Source of the DNA: Apoda limacodes
Taxonomy: Eukaryota > Arthropoda > Insecta > Lepidoptera > Limacodidae
Reading direction: 5' to 3'
Length of the DNA: 64,000 nucleotides
Assembly: GCA_946406115.1 (NCBI GenBank)
Contig: OX291557.1
Location: forward strand, 5,612,501-5,676,500
Shown here piece after piece: positions 32,100 to 43,556 of this stretch. The notes under the pieces were generated by a model that made no database searches, was not told the DNA's origin, and was given only the letters and a program-made list of their open reading frames with translations. The first letter of the stretch is position 1. Every line of letters begins with the position of its first letter. A program made the translations under genes and the position numbers.

Positions 32100-35066
32100 A
32101 TGGTCATAAGAAAAAAAAAGAAAAGAGTTTGCACAGCGGCTACTCCATCCACATATAATGTGGATTTTTGCAACATCAGGGGTATTCACGCCAATCTTAA
32201 CGCAGTCCACCACCATCTCGAAACTGCGCAGCCGACCATTCTTTTTCTAACGGAGACGCAGATATCCTGCCCGGCCGACACATCATACCTTCACTATCCC
32301 GGCTACAAACTCGAACACAATTTCATGAGTCGTGCCGGTGTATGTATGTTCGTCCGGGAGGATATCTGCTGTCGCCGCCTTCATAGCCTTGAAGACAGGG
32401 ACCTGTCGATATTGTGGGTGCGCGTAGATTACGGCGGCCACACTCGTATCTATGCGTGCCTATACAGGTCTCATAGCGGTGACACGGACGTAACTCGACT
32501 CTTCACGCACCTGAGTTTGACGACTGACAAAGTTCTAGAGCAATATCCCACAGCAGAACTAGTTATTTTGGGAGACTTTAACGCCCACCACCGCGAGTGG
32601 CTCAGTTCTCGAACCAATAACTATGCTGGGATATCTGCTCACGAATTTGCTCTGACCTATGGATTCTCTCAGCTGGTACTTTCTCCAACGAGAATACCAG
32701 ATATAGAGGAACATACGAGCTCCTTACTGGACCTTCTGCTGACTACTCGTCCGGACGGATACTCCGTCTCAGTGGATGCGCCTCTTGGCTCCTCGGACCA
32801 CTGTCTCGTCCGGACTCAAGTGTCATGCACACAACCCGATCCTTCTGGGCCAACTAATTGGCGTCGTGTGTGGCACTATAAGTCGGCAGACTGGGATGGA
32901 TTGCGAGAATTTTACGCATCGTACCCGTGGAGGCAGATCTGCTTTAACTCAGAAGATCCTGACGTCTGCGCAGCCGCAGTCACTGAGACAATCCTTGCTG
33001 GTATGGAATGTTTCATTCCTAACCTGCGAGTAGCTGCCGGCGTCAAAAAACGACCGTGGTTTAATAGGTCTTGCAGAGAAGCTAAAATTCTTAAGCAAAC
33101 TGCGTATGAGGCTTGGACCACGGCTCGTAATAATAAGGATCCGAATATTTCTGAGTTAAAACGCAAATTAAATGCTGCCTCGAGGTTCAGTAAGAAAGCA
33201 ACTGCCAGAGCAAAATTCCAATTTATCGGCAAAATAGGTGGGCGACTTGCGAGCTATCCTTCTGGGAGTCGTGCTTTCTGGTCGCTTGCCAAAGCTGCCG
33301 AAGGGAACTTCTGCCAGTCGTCGTTACCACCACTGCGAAAGACCGATGGTGACTTGGCCCATAGTGCTAAAGAGAAAGCCGATCTACTGGGCAGTCTCTT
33401 TGCCTCGAACTCGAATATGAACGATGAAGGCGCTGTACCACCTACTATACCGTGGTGCGGTAAGACCATGCCGGAAATCTCCATAACGCAGCGGGAGGTC
33501 AGGCGGGCGTTGCTCTCTCTAGACGTTCATAAGTCGAGTGGGCCAGACGGTATACCAGCAGTGGTGCTTAAGCAGTGTGCTCCTGAGTTATGTCCTGTAC
33601 TCACGCGCCTCTTCGCGCTTTCCTACCACACTAGGCAATTTCCGTCTTCATGGAAGACTGCGAATGTGCACCCGGTGCCCAAAAAGGGCGATAGATCAGA
33701 TCCATCGAATTACAGGCCTATCGCTATTACCTCTCTCCTCTCTAAGGTGATGGAGCGTGTGATCAACACACAGCTTCTAAGATACCTAGAAGTACACGAT
33801 CTGGTCAGTGACCGTCAATATGGCTTTCGCCACGGTCGCTCGACTGGTGACCTTCTAGTGTATCTCACACACCGATGGGCACTAGCCATTGAGAGTCAGT
33901 GGGAGGCATTGGCATGTAGCCTGGACATAGCGAAGGCGTTCGATCGGGTCTGGCACCGCGGTCTTCTATCGAAGTTGCCATCTTACGGAGTGCCCGAGGG
34001 TTTGTGCAAATGGGTGGCTAGCTTTTTGTCCGGCAGACGCATACGAACCGTAGTTGACGGTAGTTGCTCTGATAGCATGGACATTAATGCTGGTGTCCCG
34101 CAAGGCTCTGTGCTGTCTCCTACGCTGTTTCTACTGCATATCAATGACATGTTGGACATCAACAACATACATTGGTATGCAGATGACAGTACTGGAGACG
34201 CTTTTTACACGGGTCGTGCAAACATCCCTCGTTCCGTTGTGGAGGAAAACCGCGGAGAACTTGTGTCTCAAATCGAGACCACACTGTCCCAGGTCTCTGA
34301 TTGGGGACGGGTAAACTTGGTCCGATTCAACCCTACAAAGACACAAGTGTGCGCGTTCACCGCTAAGAAAGCTCCATTCAATGTAGTCCCACAATTCCAG
34401 AACACTCCCCTCTCCATCTCCAAGAGCATTGGGATCCTTGGTGTCGACATCTCCAGCGATGTTCAGTTCCGAGATCATTTACAAGATAAGGTGAAGCTGG
34501 CGTCCAAAAAACTTGGTGTACTCAACAGAGCGAAGCAGTGTTTCACGTCGGGGCAAAGGTTGTTACTTTACAAGTCGCAGGTTCGGCCCCATATGGAGTA
34601 CTGCTGCCATCTCTGGGCAGGTGCACCCGGATACCAGCTTGGCCCTTTTGACTCGGTTCAACGACGGGCTGTGAGAATTGTCGACGATTCCAAACTCACT
34701 TGCGGTATCGAGCCCTTAAGTCTGAGGAGAGACTTTGCCTCACTGTGTGTGTTCTACCGCTTGTACAATGGGTTGTGTTCTGAGGAATTGTTCGAAATGA
34801 TGCCCACGGCTACTTTCTACCATCGCACCGCTCGCCATCGGCAGGGAATTCATTCTCACACTTTAGAACCTAAATGGTCGCGTACAGTGCGGTTTCAGAG
34901 AAACTTCCTCCCGCGAACGCTTAAGTTGTGGAATGAGCTCCCTGCCAAGGTTTTCTGCAAGGACTACAGTATGGAGTTCTTCAAGAAAGAAGTTATTAGG
35001 TTTCTGAAGGGTCGGCAACGCGCAAGTGATACCCCTGGTGTTGCAAGCGTCCATAGGCTACGGTGA
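32100..35066 (+). CDS. non-LTR retrotransposon endonuclease-reverse transcriptase (988 codons)
   Basis: One uninterrupted frame. The exonuclease-endonuclease-phosphatase domain spans about residues 20-240: CNIRG near 24, LTETQ with the metal-binding E52, GDFNAHH with D159 and N161, and GSSDHCLV with D233-H234. The RT domain covers about 500-760: VHPVPKKGDRSDPSNYRPIA, FRHGRSTGDLL, LDIAKAFDRVWH, GVPQGSVLSP and the catalytic YADD near 693-696. The C-terminal region has the HMEYCCHLWAG and LWNELP motifs of CR1/Jockey-type elements. The endonuclease would nick target DNA and the RT copy the RNA. The first seven codons or so lie in flanking DNA and the target duplication, so the ATG at 32100 is not native. 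All key residues look kept. Confidence 0.9.
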   Translation: MVIRKKKKRVCTAATPSTYNVDFCNIRGIHANLNAVHHHLETAQPTILFLTETQISCPADTSYLHYPGYKLEHNFMSRAGVCMFVREDICCRRLHSLEDRDLSILWVRVDYGGHTRIYACLYRSHSGDTDVTRLFTHLSLTTDKVLEQYPTAELVILGDFNAHHREWLSSRTNNYAGISAHEFALTYGFSQLVLSPTRIPDIEEHTSSLLDLLLTTRPDGYSVSVDAPLGSSDHCLVRTQVSCTQPDPSGPTNWRRVWHYKSADWDGLREFYASYPWRQICFNSEDPDVCAAAVTETILAGMECFIPNLRVAAGVKKRPWFNRSCREAKILKQTAYEAWTTARNNKDPNISELKRKLNAASRFSKKATARAKFQFIGKIGGRLASYPSGSRAFWSLAKAAEGNFCQSSLPPLRKTDGDLAHSAKEKADLLGSLFASNSNMNDEGAVPPTIPWCGKTMPEISITQREVRRALLSLDVHKSSGPDGIPAVVLKQCAPELCPVLTRLFALSYHTRQFPSSWKTANVHPVPKKGDRSDPSNYRPIAITSLLSKVMERVINTQLLRYLEVHDLVSDRQYGFRHGRSTGDLLVYLTHRWALAIESQWEALACSLDIAKAFDRVWHRGLLSKLPSYGVPEGLCKWVASFLSGRRIRTVVDGSCSDSMDINAGVPQGSVLSPTLFLLHINDMLDINNIHWYADDSTGDAFYTGRANIPRSVVEENRGELVSQIETTLSQVSDWGRVNLVRFNPTKTQVCAFTAKKAPFNVVPQFQNTPLSISKSIGILGVDISSDVQFRDHLQDKVKLASKKLGVLNRAKQCFTSGQRLLLYKSQVRPHMEYCCHLWAGAPGYQLGPFDSVQRRAVRIVDDSKLTCGIEPLSLRRDFASLCVFYRLYNGLCSEELFEMMPTATFYHRTARHRQGIHSHTLEPKWSRTVRFQRNFLPRTLKLWNELPAKVFCKDYSMEFFKKEVIRFLKGRQRASDTPGVASVHRLR

Positions 35067-35145
35067 CCGCTTACCATCAGGCGGGCCGTAAGCTTGTTTG
35101 TCACCTTAGTGGTATAAAAAAAAAAAAAAAAAAAAAAAAACAATC
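32123..35145 (+). mobile_element. LINE family 1, almost intact ORF2, with 12-bp target duplication
   Basis: A poly(A)-tailed non-LTR element. A9GAA is present at 32111-32122 and again at 35146-35157, directly after the tail (A run, caatc). I take it as the target duplication. The 3' end (ggcgggccgtaagcttgttt, then agtggtata and the A run) is shared by fragments at 12431, 54019 and 57944. No ORF1 is present, so the copy is 5'-truncated close to the start of the endonuclease domain. It lies in the hAT relic. Confidence 0.8.
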
Positions 35146-35339
35146 AAAAAAAAAGAAGGATATAATGTAACTATTTAAGATGTTTATAACATTATGACTG
35201 GTTTAAAGACTGAGTTAAAAGTGATAAATATTATGGCCATGAAACAAAAAAAGTATTAAATACTATCACAGACTCTGTGATAGTTTTTAATATAACTATT
35301 AATAACTTCATACTTTTTATTGATAAGGCTAATTTGTAT

Positions 35340-35880
35340 TAAGAGAAATGGTTCGATTTTAATCAGACTAACTGGCTTTCTTCAATTAGCTGTTTGTCAT
35401 TAAAGTCTTCGGTCACATTTGATCATTTTAAGAAAATTATAGATAATCTAAATTTGTATAGACTCAATATTGCTATGGATGATTTATATTCAGAATTAAC
35501 AAATTTCAAAGTAATTTATGAAAAAATATCAAAAGACAAAGATTTTCTTGAAATGAGTACTGGCCAAAGTGGAGCCATTTATTAGTAAACATTTCAGAAG
35601 AATTTAAAAACATAACTAAAATTATCTCATATCTACTTCTTCTCATCTCTATCTCCCGCCACCTCGGCATTTACTGAAAGAGTTTTTTCGTAATGAATTC
35701 TAAGTGGCGGGAGGATAGAAGTAGAGCATCTATTAATTTAATAAAAATGAGCTCCTCATTTATTTTAATTTCAGGTATAATTGTTATGAGGCGTATGAAG
35801 TTTTTAAAACAGATTGTAAATTAATAAGTTGTGTGAGAAGTTCTAAAAAATATGTATTTAAAACAATAAATAAATAAAAT
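35340..35880 (+). pseudogene. hAT-like transposase C-terminal relic
   Basis: LSLKSSVTFDHFKKIIDNLN and YRLNIAMDDLYSEL come first, then in shifted phases PATSAFTERVF and MNSKWREDRSRASINLIK. The SxxxERVFSxMNxxWxxxRxR block is the hallmark of the hAT C-terminal dimerisation domain. Stops are present after RVFS and around 35583. The N-terminal part must lie before the LINE, but only a short piece (31500-31640) has any coding look. Confidence 0.68.
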
Positions 35881-35965
35881 ACTGTTCATTTTTCGAAAAT
35901 ACTGTTTAATATTCTCCATAGACGTGAATATACTTTATTTCTAGTAAAAAAAGTTGGCAACCCTA

Positions 35966-36774
35966 GTTACAACAAAGGAGTAGCTTTTACCCACGACTAC
36001 ACCTATGCGGGTTTCTATTTGATACTTACCCAATCCGAACATTTTTATGTCGTTTTACTAACTTACTCCGCCAGCATTGATAAATAAAGAGATAACTCAT
36101 CAAGTTTTATTTAAATTTCGGACTGGTACAACAAAAACAATGCGCCATCACAGACTATATAATACCACAATGACGTATACGGTATAAGTCATCTTTCCCC
36201 ACTATGTAGGTAAAAATACTTTATAGGTACTGCGCCATTTCATTAATTAAAAAAAAGTAAAAAAAGAAATCGACATTTGAACGCGGCGAAATTGCGGCAA
36301 AATTACCTAAATTTTGATTATTATCAATACAGTTGTCACGTTTTTTTTAAAATGAACATGTAAATAGTAATAAGTTTAATAGCATTATAAGTATCTAAGA
36401 TAATAAGTCACAAAAGTGATAGTTTTATATCATAAAGCTTACATGAAAAAAATGGTTCAGAAACATATTCTAGATTGTTTACTCTACAAGAATCCGAAAT
36501 ATTCGTGTCGTAAAACGTCTTACCAAACACAAAACGCTGGTGGCCTAGGGATTTCGATTTCTCCTTGTGTCTCGATGGGTGGAGGTTCCAGCCCGGCGTG
36601 CACAAATTAGTCTTTTTCTCAATTTCTCAAGTACATACCTGCATTGATTAGTCACAGCGTAAAAATCTGAGTCACACACACAATGAAAAAATGTTAAAGA
36701 GATGAGGCGAGACGAGGCTAAAAGAAGGTAAAGTCAAAAAATATGTAGGTATGTAGAGTTAAAAAAACAAAGAC
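35966..36774. other. no recognisable gene
   Basis: AT-rich; no supported gene on either strand. Confidence 0.4.
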
Positions 36775-36905
36775 ATTCCATTTACTTTACTGTATGTTAT
36801 ATATAATGTAGATGTAGATAAAACATTGTGACAATCATGATGATGATAATATACGATGATGATTTTTGATAAAATGTTAGTCGGTGTTTCTTTATAAAGA
36901 TACTT
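36775..36905 (+). repeat. dispersed repeat, copy inverted at 44235-44370
   Basis: cattccatttactttactgt, atgatgatgataatatacga and gtttctttataaagatac are found in reverse complement and reverse order at 44370-44235. About 130 bp, non-coding. Confidence 0.7.
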
Positions 36906-36945
36906 GTACTAATACCATGAATCAACTAAACTTTAACTTATTAAC

Positions 36946-37300
36946 CGACTTCAAAAAAGGAGAAGGTTCTTAATTCGAATGTTTATATTTTTTGTTTTTT
37001 TTATGTATCTTCAGGCATAAATTCGTCATATAAAGAAGGATTTTCAAAATTCTTGGTCAAAAAAGATAACTGGTGTTTATTTGGAACAGGTGAAACGCCT
37101 TTTCTGTTGATGATTGTATAAAATTTACCTATTTCCAAAAATCTGATCTGAATCACGGTTTAAAGTTGGTGTCTATATAACTAACAGTTTATAACACACT
37201 TCACTTAAATGACACCAACTTCAAACGGTAATTCAGATCAGATTTTTGGTTTTTTACCTTTTTAGTGCATCTTTTTAAAGCCGGTTGTTTTTTTCTTTTG
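36946..37300 (+). mobile_element. TIR family A, complete copy
   Basis: Begins AACCGACTTCAAAA and ends TTTTTAAAGCCGGTTG near 37290, giving inverted ends. Inside, gtttaaagttggtgtc and acaccaacttcaaac form a second palindrome. About 350 bp without coding capacity. Confidence 0.72.
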
Positions 37301-37669
37301 TTATTAACTTCGCTAAAAATTTTTGAACGAGAGGTGTTGACACAAAGGTGTCTTTCTATTCTATTTTAAAATCAAATATCAGGGGTAAAAAGGTCTACTT
37401 TATGCCTTTAACTGACGGATGTTTCTTTTTTCTTATACTCTATCCTGTGGGTATCGTTAAATTGGACGTTAAAATACATTTGAGGTTTCTACATATTTTG
37501 TTCTCTTAGATGTATAAAAAGTATTTTGCAAGTTATTTGCCTTAAAAGTTAAAAATGATGTGTCATCGACACACTTTTACTTTTAAACCGCGTGTTCTAA
37601 ATATCTGCCAAAAATCACGATAATTAATATTTCCAACAAATTTAAAAATTTAAAAAAAAACCAAGACGG
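37301..37669. other. no recognisable gene
   Basis: AT-rich; the right part may be the outer, worn end of the inverted repeat at 37670. Confidence 0.35.
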
Positions 37670-37868
37670 TTAAAACGTAATCAAAAAAGGATAAAATATT
37701 TTAAAAACCCCTGACTTAACCAGATTATGTGTGTTAATTAGGGTTGATCTCTCGCAAAGTTGGTTATATAAACAATGAACTATCAGTTTTAGCACTTCCT
37801 TACGTGCATATTTGTTTCTCGAAGATATTCTTAGATGTAGCAATAATAAATAACAGTGCCTGGAAGAT
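37670..37868 (+). repeat. left arm of a long inverted repeat around the hAT element
   Basis: About 200 bp match the reverse complement of 39945-40145, for example gcacttccttacgtg opposite cacgtaaggaagtgc, and aacccctgacttaaccagat opposite atctggttaggttaggggtt. Roughly 80 percent alike by eye. Confidence 0.72.
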
Positions 37869-38031
37869 CGAGTTTCGCTCGTTTTTGTAAACAACGCCAT
37901 CTATTATTAAGTAGCTTTAGAGTTGCTGTGTCGGTAAAATAATTACTACTCGCCAATAGATGTCAGGAAGGGTTATATTTTTCTGTTTATCATTACCTTA
38001 AACACGGATAAAACGACGTTTTCTAAAAATA

Positions 38032-38052
38032 ATATATATATATATATATATA
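38032..38052. repeat. (TA)n microsatellite
   Basis: About ten TA units. Confidence 0.9.
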
Positions 38053-38272
38053 AAAGAATTGCTCGTTTCAAGGTAATAGATTTGACAACCAAAGAATATT
38101 CGCCGGGGCTGCCATTAAAGGAACTAAAGTTTTGCAGTTTTATAGTAACGTGAATATAATTATTGAAGATGTTTTTCGACGACATAATGTACATAGATTA
38201 TCTTCATTTTAGTTGAAATTTGAAATAGAGATGGCAGCTCCCGACGGATATTCTTCGGTTGTTTGTTAAGTT

Positions 38273-39911
38273 TAGGGCTGCCATCCGTCCGGGTTTCCCC
38301 AGGTTTGGCCTAGTTTGGAGGGCGTCCGGGGAGCGTCCGGGCGGGATTTTAGCTGCAGGACGGATGGCAGCCCTAAGTGAGAGCAACTGAATAAAAACTG
38401 ATTCTCATGTTTTGACATGACACTCAGCTTGTTTACAGGGTTCAAACATTTTATTTACTTGTTTACAGGGTTCAAAAATTTTATTCAGTATTTTCAATTA
38501 CATTATGTTATGTGTTTTCTTTTTAAATTGCATGAAATCGGATTTTAAGTTAACTCCACAAGAGAGACACAAAAGATTATTTGTGAAGTTGGTTTATAAT
38601 CAGTTTTGAAATGGTCTCAGATGTTTAATTTGGTGTGGTCTCTACTTCTAGAAGTTCCGTCGTGATTCCGTTCTTTACATCAAAATATTAAATTACCCAA
38701 GGGACTAATTTTGTGTCCTGTGGTTGCTGGCATCAGTAGCCGCGCTCATAAATGGTATGTTTTGTTAATCGTTTGTAATTCGGTAGTCGACAAAAGGCTT
38801 TAAGCCTCTCTTCTACAACAACTACTACTCCTGTAACTATAACTGTAGTTATAGTAAGATTACATGACAGGTTTTTTTGCGGTATCTTTACATACCTACA
38901 TACATAATATATCGCCATTGTAAGCGCAAGTACAATCCAAGGAATTAAAGGACAAGTGATGGCCGACTGCGTTATAAACAAGTGCGCCTTCAGCTGCTCG
39001 AATTTGGAGGTCTTCCGAACGTGATGTCACAAAAATGTAGATATTTTTGAAGAACTTGCTGGGTTTCTTATGTTTTGTGTTTTGTTGTATTGAAATTTCA
39101 GAAACTCCTTTGTTTGCGATTAAAATATTTCACGTACAGAAAGCCTGCCAGTCATATTTTCCTTTTTTTAACATGGAAAACTTATTTTGCAACTACTTCA
39201 AAACTATTCAAAGACCACCCTTCGTTATTTTTTTCTTTCCAAAACCCGCTACCAGAGGCTTATTTGCTTCTCATCCACTCCATTATGCATATCTTGCACA
39301 GCAAAATCGAAGAAATTAGGAAAAAGCTTGTCGCTTTGGAATCGTTTTGGAAATAGGTTTGTGCTAGAAACCCGAAACATTCTCGGATGTATGAGAAAAT
39401 CCTAGACGACAGAATCAAAGAAAGCTTTGTGCCCTTAAGTGTTAGAAGCGTTTCAAACAGACACAACGAGAACATAAAACATGAGTTCAAAAACAGTTCT
39501 TTTAAAGTCAATAGTAAAAATTAGAGTATACATCACGTGAAAAAAATAACATCTCGGTCCTTTGTAACCCTCACTCCGCTCAGGATTCTACTTTAGAATC
39601 CCTCCCTGCTCTCGGGATCCAACTTCATCCCTTGAATTCAATTTCCTTTTTTTTCACTTGTATAATCTACTATTATTTTATGTACTTAAAGGAAGAAAAA
39701 AAAGTGATATTATTAAGTAAAAACACACTATTTTATTCGAAAAAAGCCTTAAAATTCCATGTTTTTTTTTCAATCAAGTAGGCAGTAAAATGTATTTTAT
39801 TAACAGAGCTATAAGTGAATAAAAAAATTCAAATGTCCAGGGTGACGCTCCCAAATCCGAGGTTTTTACGCTCCCAGTCCTGGGCGGCAGGTTTTAGAGA
39901 TGGCAGCCCTA
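38273..39911. mobile_element. hAT-like DNA transposon with perfect 8-bp target duplication
   Basis: GTTAAGTT at 38265-38272 and again at 39912-39919 flank ends reading TAGGGCTGCCATC and GATGGCAGCCCTA. Both ends carry G-rich sub-terminal cgtccgggg-like or ctcccagtcctgggc sequence. The 8-bp duplication and C-A-G-like ends are those of hAT elements. At 38358-38376 an extra inverted end (ggacggatggcagcccta) makes a 104-bp mini-element within the left part. The interior has broken open frames at 39047-39500 (for example EEIRKKLVALESFWK) that I cannot assign. It has no functional transposase. Confidence 0.82.
38431..38489 (+). repeat. 30-bp tandem duplication
   Basis: gtttacagggttcaaacatt followed by ttatttactt is repeated directly with small changes at 38461-38489. 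Confidence 0.85.
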
Positions 39912-39944
39912 GTTAAGTTCATAGGTAGTTGAATATTTTATTTA

Positions 39945-40145
39945 TTATTGCCACATCCAAGTATATCTTTGAGATACAAATATTCACGTAAGGAAGTGCT
40001 ATGAAAATTGATATTTCATTGTTTACATAATCAACATCGCGAGAGATCTACCCTAATTTTAAAACGTTTATTATCTTTCGTTACAAAATCTGGTTAGGTT
40101 AGGGGTTTTTAATTATTTTATCCATTTTCGATTACGTTTTAACTG
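39945..40145 (-). repeat. right arm of the long inverted repeat
   Basis: Counterpart of 37670-37868. Together the arms enclose about 2.08 kb, most of it the hAT element at 38273-39911. Confidence 0.72.
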
Positions 40146-43100
40146 TAGTTGGGTATTTTCAAAAATTTTATATTGCTTTTTATTTCAAACTTTTAAGAAA
40201 AAATGTACGTATTATGTACATATCTATTACATATATTACAACTATACTTTGCCCGGTACTTTGTTGTAACTCGATAGCATTACGTAGAATGAAAAATATA
40301 AGTTGATATGATGTTTAAAACATTTAGCTGCAGCTCTATAATAGTCGTCAACTCGTTGGGTGGACAAAGCTCCAGCGAGTTGTATCATTTCAAGGGAATA
40401 AAGGTTCTGGATAACTAAAAAGACAGGGCACTACAGTCGATAAAGCGGTTATATATCTTGGACCCGAAACAATGGCTAAAGAGTAAGCGTATGTCGCGCT
40501 CAGTACAGTACGATCTTTAGACGGTGTAGTAATAACTGATCTAGATCAAAGAAAGCTTTTTAACAACCCACATAATAGCATAGCATAGGAAGAATTAGAG
40601 CGATTGAGAAGCACTTTACGCCCGCACCAGTCGCAAACCGTGGAAACAGAAGAAATGCCATAAAGATTCCTTAGTCTTTGATTTACATTCATATTTTGCG
40701 CATTTACCGTAAACGACGTGGGTTTTTTTCTTTTTTTTATTTCATTCTTATTTAGTATTTTAAGAGTTCCTACGTCACTACTCTCTACAGTAATACTTAC
40801 CTATCGATTGCTGTAGAGTTTATTTAATAAGTAGTAATTATAATATAAAAGGAGTTTTACCTCCTGGCTGCCATTTATCTCCAAAACTAATAGTCCGATT
40901 GTGATGCGGTTTTCAGTAATGCGTTCGTGGTTGATTAGTGATGGTTCTTAGATAGGTGTTACGGTGGTAACCTATTATGAGTTTTTGCTCGTTTTTGGCG
41001 AAATGGATCGTTCTGCCAGTTTGAAACTTTGCAGTTGTATGTAGTTTACACTATAAATTGGCGACTTTAAGCTGATCTGATTAGGAAGCCAAGAGGTGGA
41101 TACTGGAACTTTTTAATGGCTACTAACAAACCCTTTGTGTTTGGGCTCGTTTGATTGTTTTCTACGAGCCTTTTTAATTACACACGATGGCGAGCAAAAT
41201 GAATCGACACATAAATTATGTACTTTGGGTGCCTTAGATCTTGAAAACAAGAAGAGGCTTATCGTCTTAAAGCTAGTTCTTCCGGCTTGCCAAAATAAGA
41301 TACCCGGGAGTCGTATATTAAGGCCTTCGAAGAGAAGGGCCCGTTTCCGATTTCGCTATAACCGCTTAGAAGCTTAGATTGACCCTAAACAAATTCCAGA
41401 CGATAGTGTATGTATAACGAAGTTCAAAACTATTGTGGATATTATTGAAAAAAAATGCCATGACTGATTTAGAAGAAAAAAGCTGCGAAATCCACACAGG
41501 TCATATGGAAATACATCTTGCCTTTCGAAAATTATTAAACAAGTGTATAGAAAGTGTAAAGCAAGTAATCCCTCCAAAATACAGGTTCACATAATTGCGG
41601 TATCTAATTCGTCTGATTGTACAACAGGTCCAGCTAAAAACAGTAATGATCTCGCACCGGATCATGTTCCACAGCGCCCGATCGACAACGAGGTGTCGGT
41701 GGAAGTTCAATATTGCTGATAGTGTTGGCGCAAGTTGCTATATTTCAGCCAGCGGCCGGCGCTCAGTCAGTCTCTCTGATCTGCCATACGCGTAAGACGT
41801 CATTACTAGAATTTAGGAATATCGTCATCATTCTGCTATATTGTTATTATCTTATATGTAGACAAAGTGGACGTTGCATACTACGGATATTAGACCCAAT
41901 TCAAACTTGTCATGGTTTATCTATTGGCTAACTGGGACGAGATTTCTTTGGGTGGAGGATCTTTGAACCCGCCCTCTTCCCACGGCCATGATTGTATTTG
42001 GTCCCAAGCATACTTCAATCGAACTAAACTTTCCTCTATTTGAATTTAATGGCTATTTTTTATAATACCGCATGTAATGGAAAAGCACAAACGCGTTTTC
42101 TTTAGCGAGCAAATTGGCCGGTGCAGTGAAAATACGGCAAGCCAAATGCTTAGTTTGCCGATTTGTCAGATATCGGTATCATCGTGGAAAAGCGACCTAT
42201 GCCAATCAGGTCCTCGTTCTTTGCTGTCTTTTGCTGACAGTGCTGTCAGTGCTACCTGGGTTAACCCGAGTTGGGTTTATGAAGTTCATATGAACACGCC
42301 TCAGGTAGTATATGCAAACTAGGTATGCAAAAATAGACGCCGATAGTTGCCGGCCTGAATCCTGAGTTGTTAGATAGGCTAATTCTTATCAATAAAGAAG
42401 ATGGATAAGTACCTACTCAAAATAAATTTAATTTATAATTGTAATCATATTGCCAACTGTACTTTTCAGATAAAGACATATTATGTGTGATCAATTAGGT
42501 ATGCATAATAATATGGTGAAGGTAAAGAATAAATAAGGGCGATGATAAAGGTCCCGCAGACTGTCAGTGCTATTCCTATCCTAACTTTGATCGCTTTGTA
42601 AATTTTATTAATCCTTTAAGTTAAAATCATTGCGTTTATGGTCAAAATAGATTGATAGACTAGATTACAAAAGTGTGAAAATCATATTTATACCAATGTA
42701 TAATGAGGTTTATACATAATATGTGGGTGGCCGAGCGTCAATCGGTAATTTTTTATAATTTTTGTAATGGTAAACCTAAGTAAGTGCCTACTTTTGAGTT
42801 GCTAATATCCGATTGCATTGCATTGCCATCCAACGTAGCTAATATTAAATTTACCTTAATATTCTACTAGATGGCGTTAGTAATTTTAGTTATTATTGCG
42901 AGTGAAAACAAAATTTCAAACCTTAATTGTATTTTAACTAATAGTACCTATTTTATCCTAAGGAACTTCTTCCAAATGACCATCAATAAATTAAGTAGTA
43001 TATGTTATACAAGTCGTTAAAGGTGACGTCTTTCGCATTTAAAAAAGAGACATAAATAAATCTCAGGACTAAGCTGTATACGTATATAGTGCAACAAACT

Positions 43101-43283
43101 TTTCTGACCCGGTAGTCATAAATCAAAACTACAGTCGCTATATTGAAATGGTCTGAACTTACAACGACACTAGCGACCAAACACCCAAGGTCAGAAGGTC
43201 AAACAAGTCTGTTGCACTGTACGTACTAAATAAAAATGCTTGATTATTCTTGAATCTAGATAGGCAAACTTGTTTGAAATTGG
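40146..43283. other. unassigned DNA with weak coding-like traces
   Basis: At 40380-40680 and 41135-41730 the composition is less AT-rich and open stretches occur (for example SKIIKQVYRKCK at 41530 and AVSNSSDCTTGPAKN at 41600), but they change phase and match nothing I know. At 40860-41060 there is a worn dispersed repeat with gatgcggttttcag. No gene can be supported. Confidence 0.35.
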
Positions 43284-43556
43284 TAAAAAAAAGTAAAAAA
43301 AGAATTTTAAAAAACTTGCTTTTCTTAAAACATTAGAATCACATAAAAATTCATTCTAACAAAAAATTAAAAGTAAAAAATAATTTAAAAAGTAACTGCA
43401 AGAAAAGCAAGGTGTGCGCTACACACGAATATTTGACGTGCTTGAGTCTTAGTGGATATTAATTGAGAGTTTATCAAGTGATTGTATGTAAGCACTTGTT
43501 CTAATGTTTTAAGAAAAGCAAGTTTTTAAAAAAATCTTTTTTTACTTTTTTTATTT
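43284..43556. mobile_element. fold-back element with 55-60 bp arms
   Basis: Arm 43284-43339 (acttgcttttcttaaaacat, attagaa) faces its reverse complement at 43499-43556. The loop includes 43395-43490, which is repeated in reverse orientation at 53865-53955. Confidence 0.75.

Larger units (their letters stand above)
31510..35965 (+). mobile_element. hAT-type element interrupted by a LINE (tentative span)
   Basis: Left end CAGTGGTGCCAA at 31510 and right end TTGGCAACCCTA at 35965 resemble hAT termini but match in only 9 of 13 bases, and no 8-bp duplication was found. The protein remnant at 35340-35880 supports a hAT-like transposase. The LINE at 32123-35145 is clearly a later insertion. Confidence 0.4.

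Noticed and set aside
32912..34478. several 60-115 codon frames on both strands
   Set aside because: Shadows of the LINE endonuclease-RT frame, which has all the family motifs.
39047..39405. three overlapping plus-strand frames
   Set aside because: They lie in the hAT-like element and overlap in all phases in low-complexity, F- and L-rich sequence. No transposase motif could be identified, so not called as genes.
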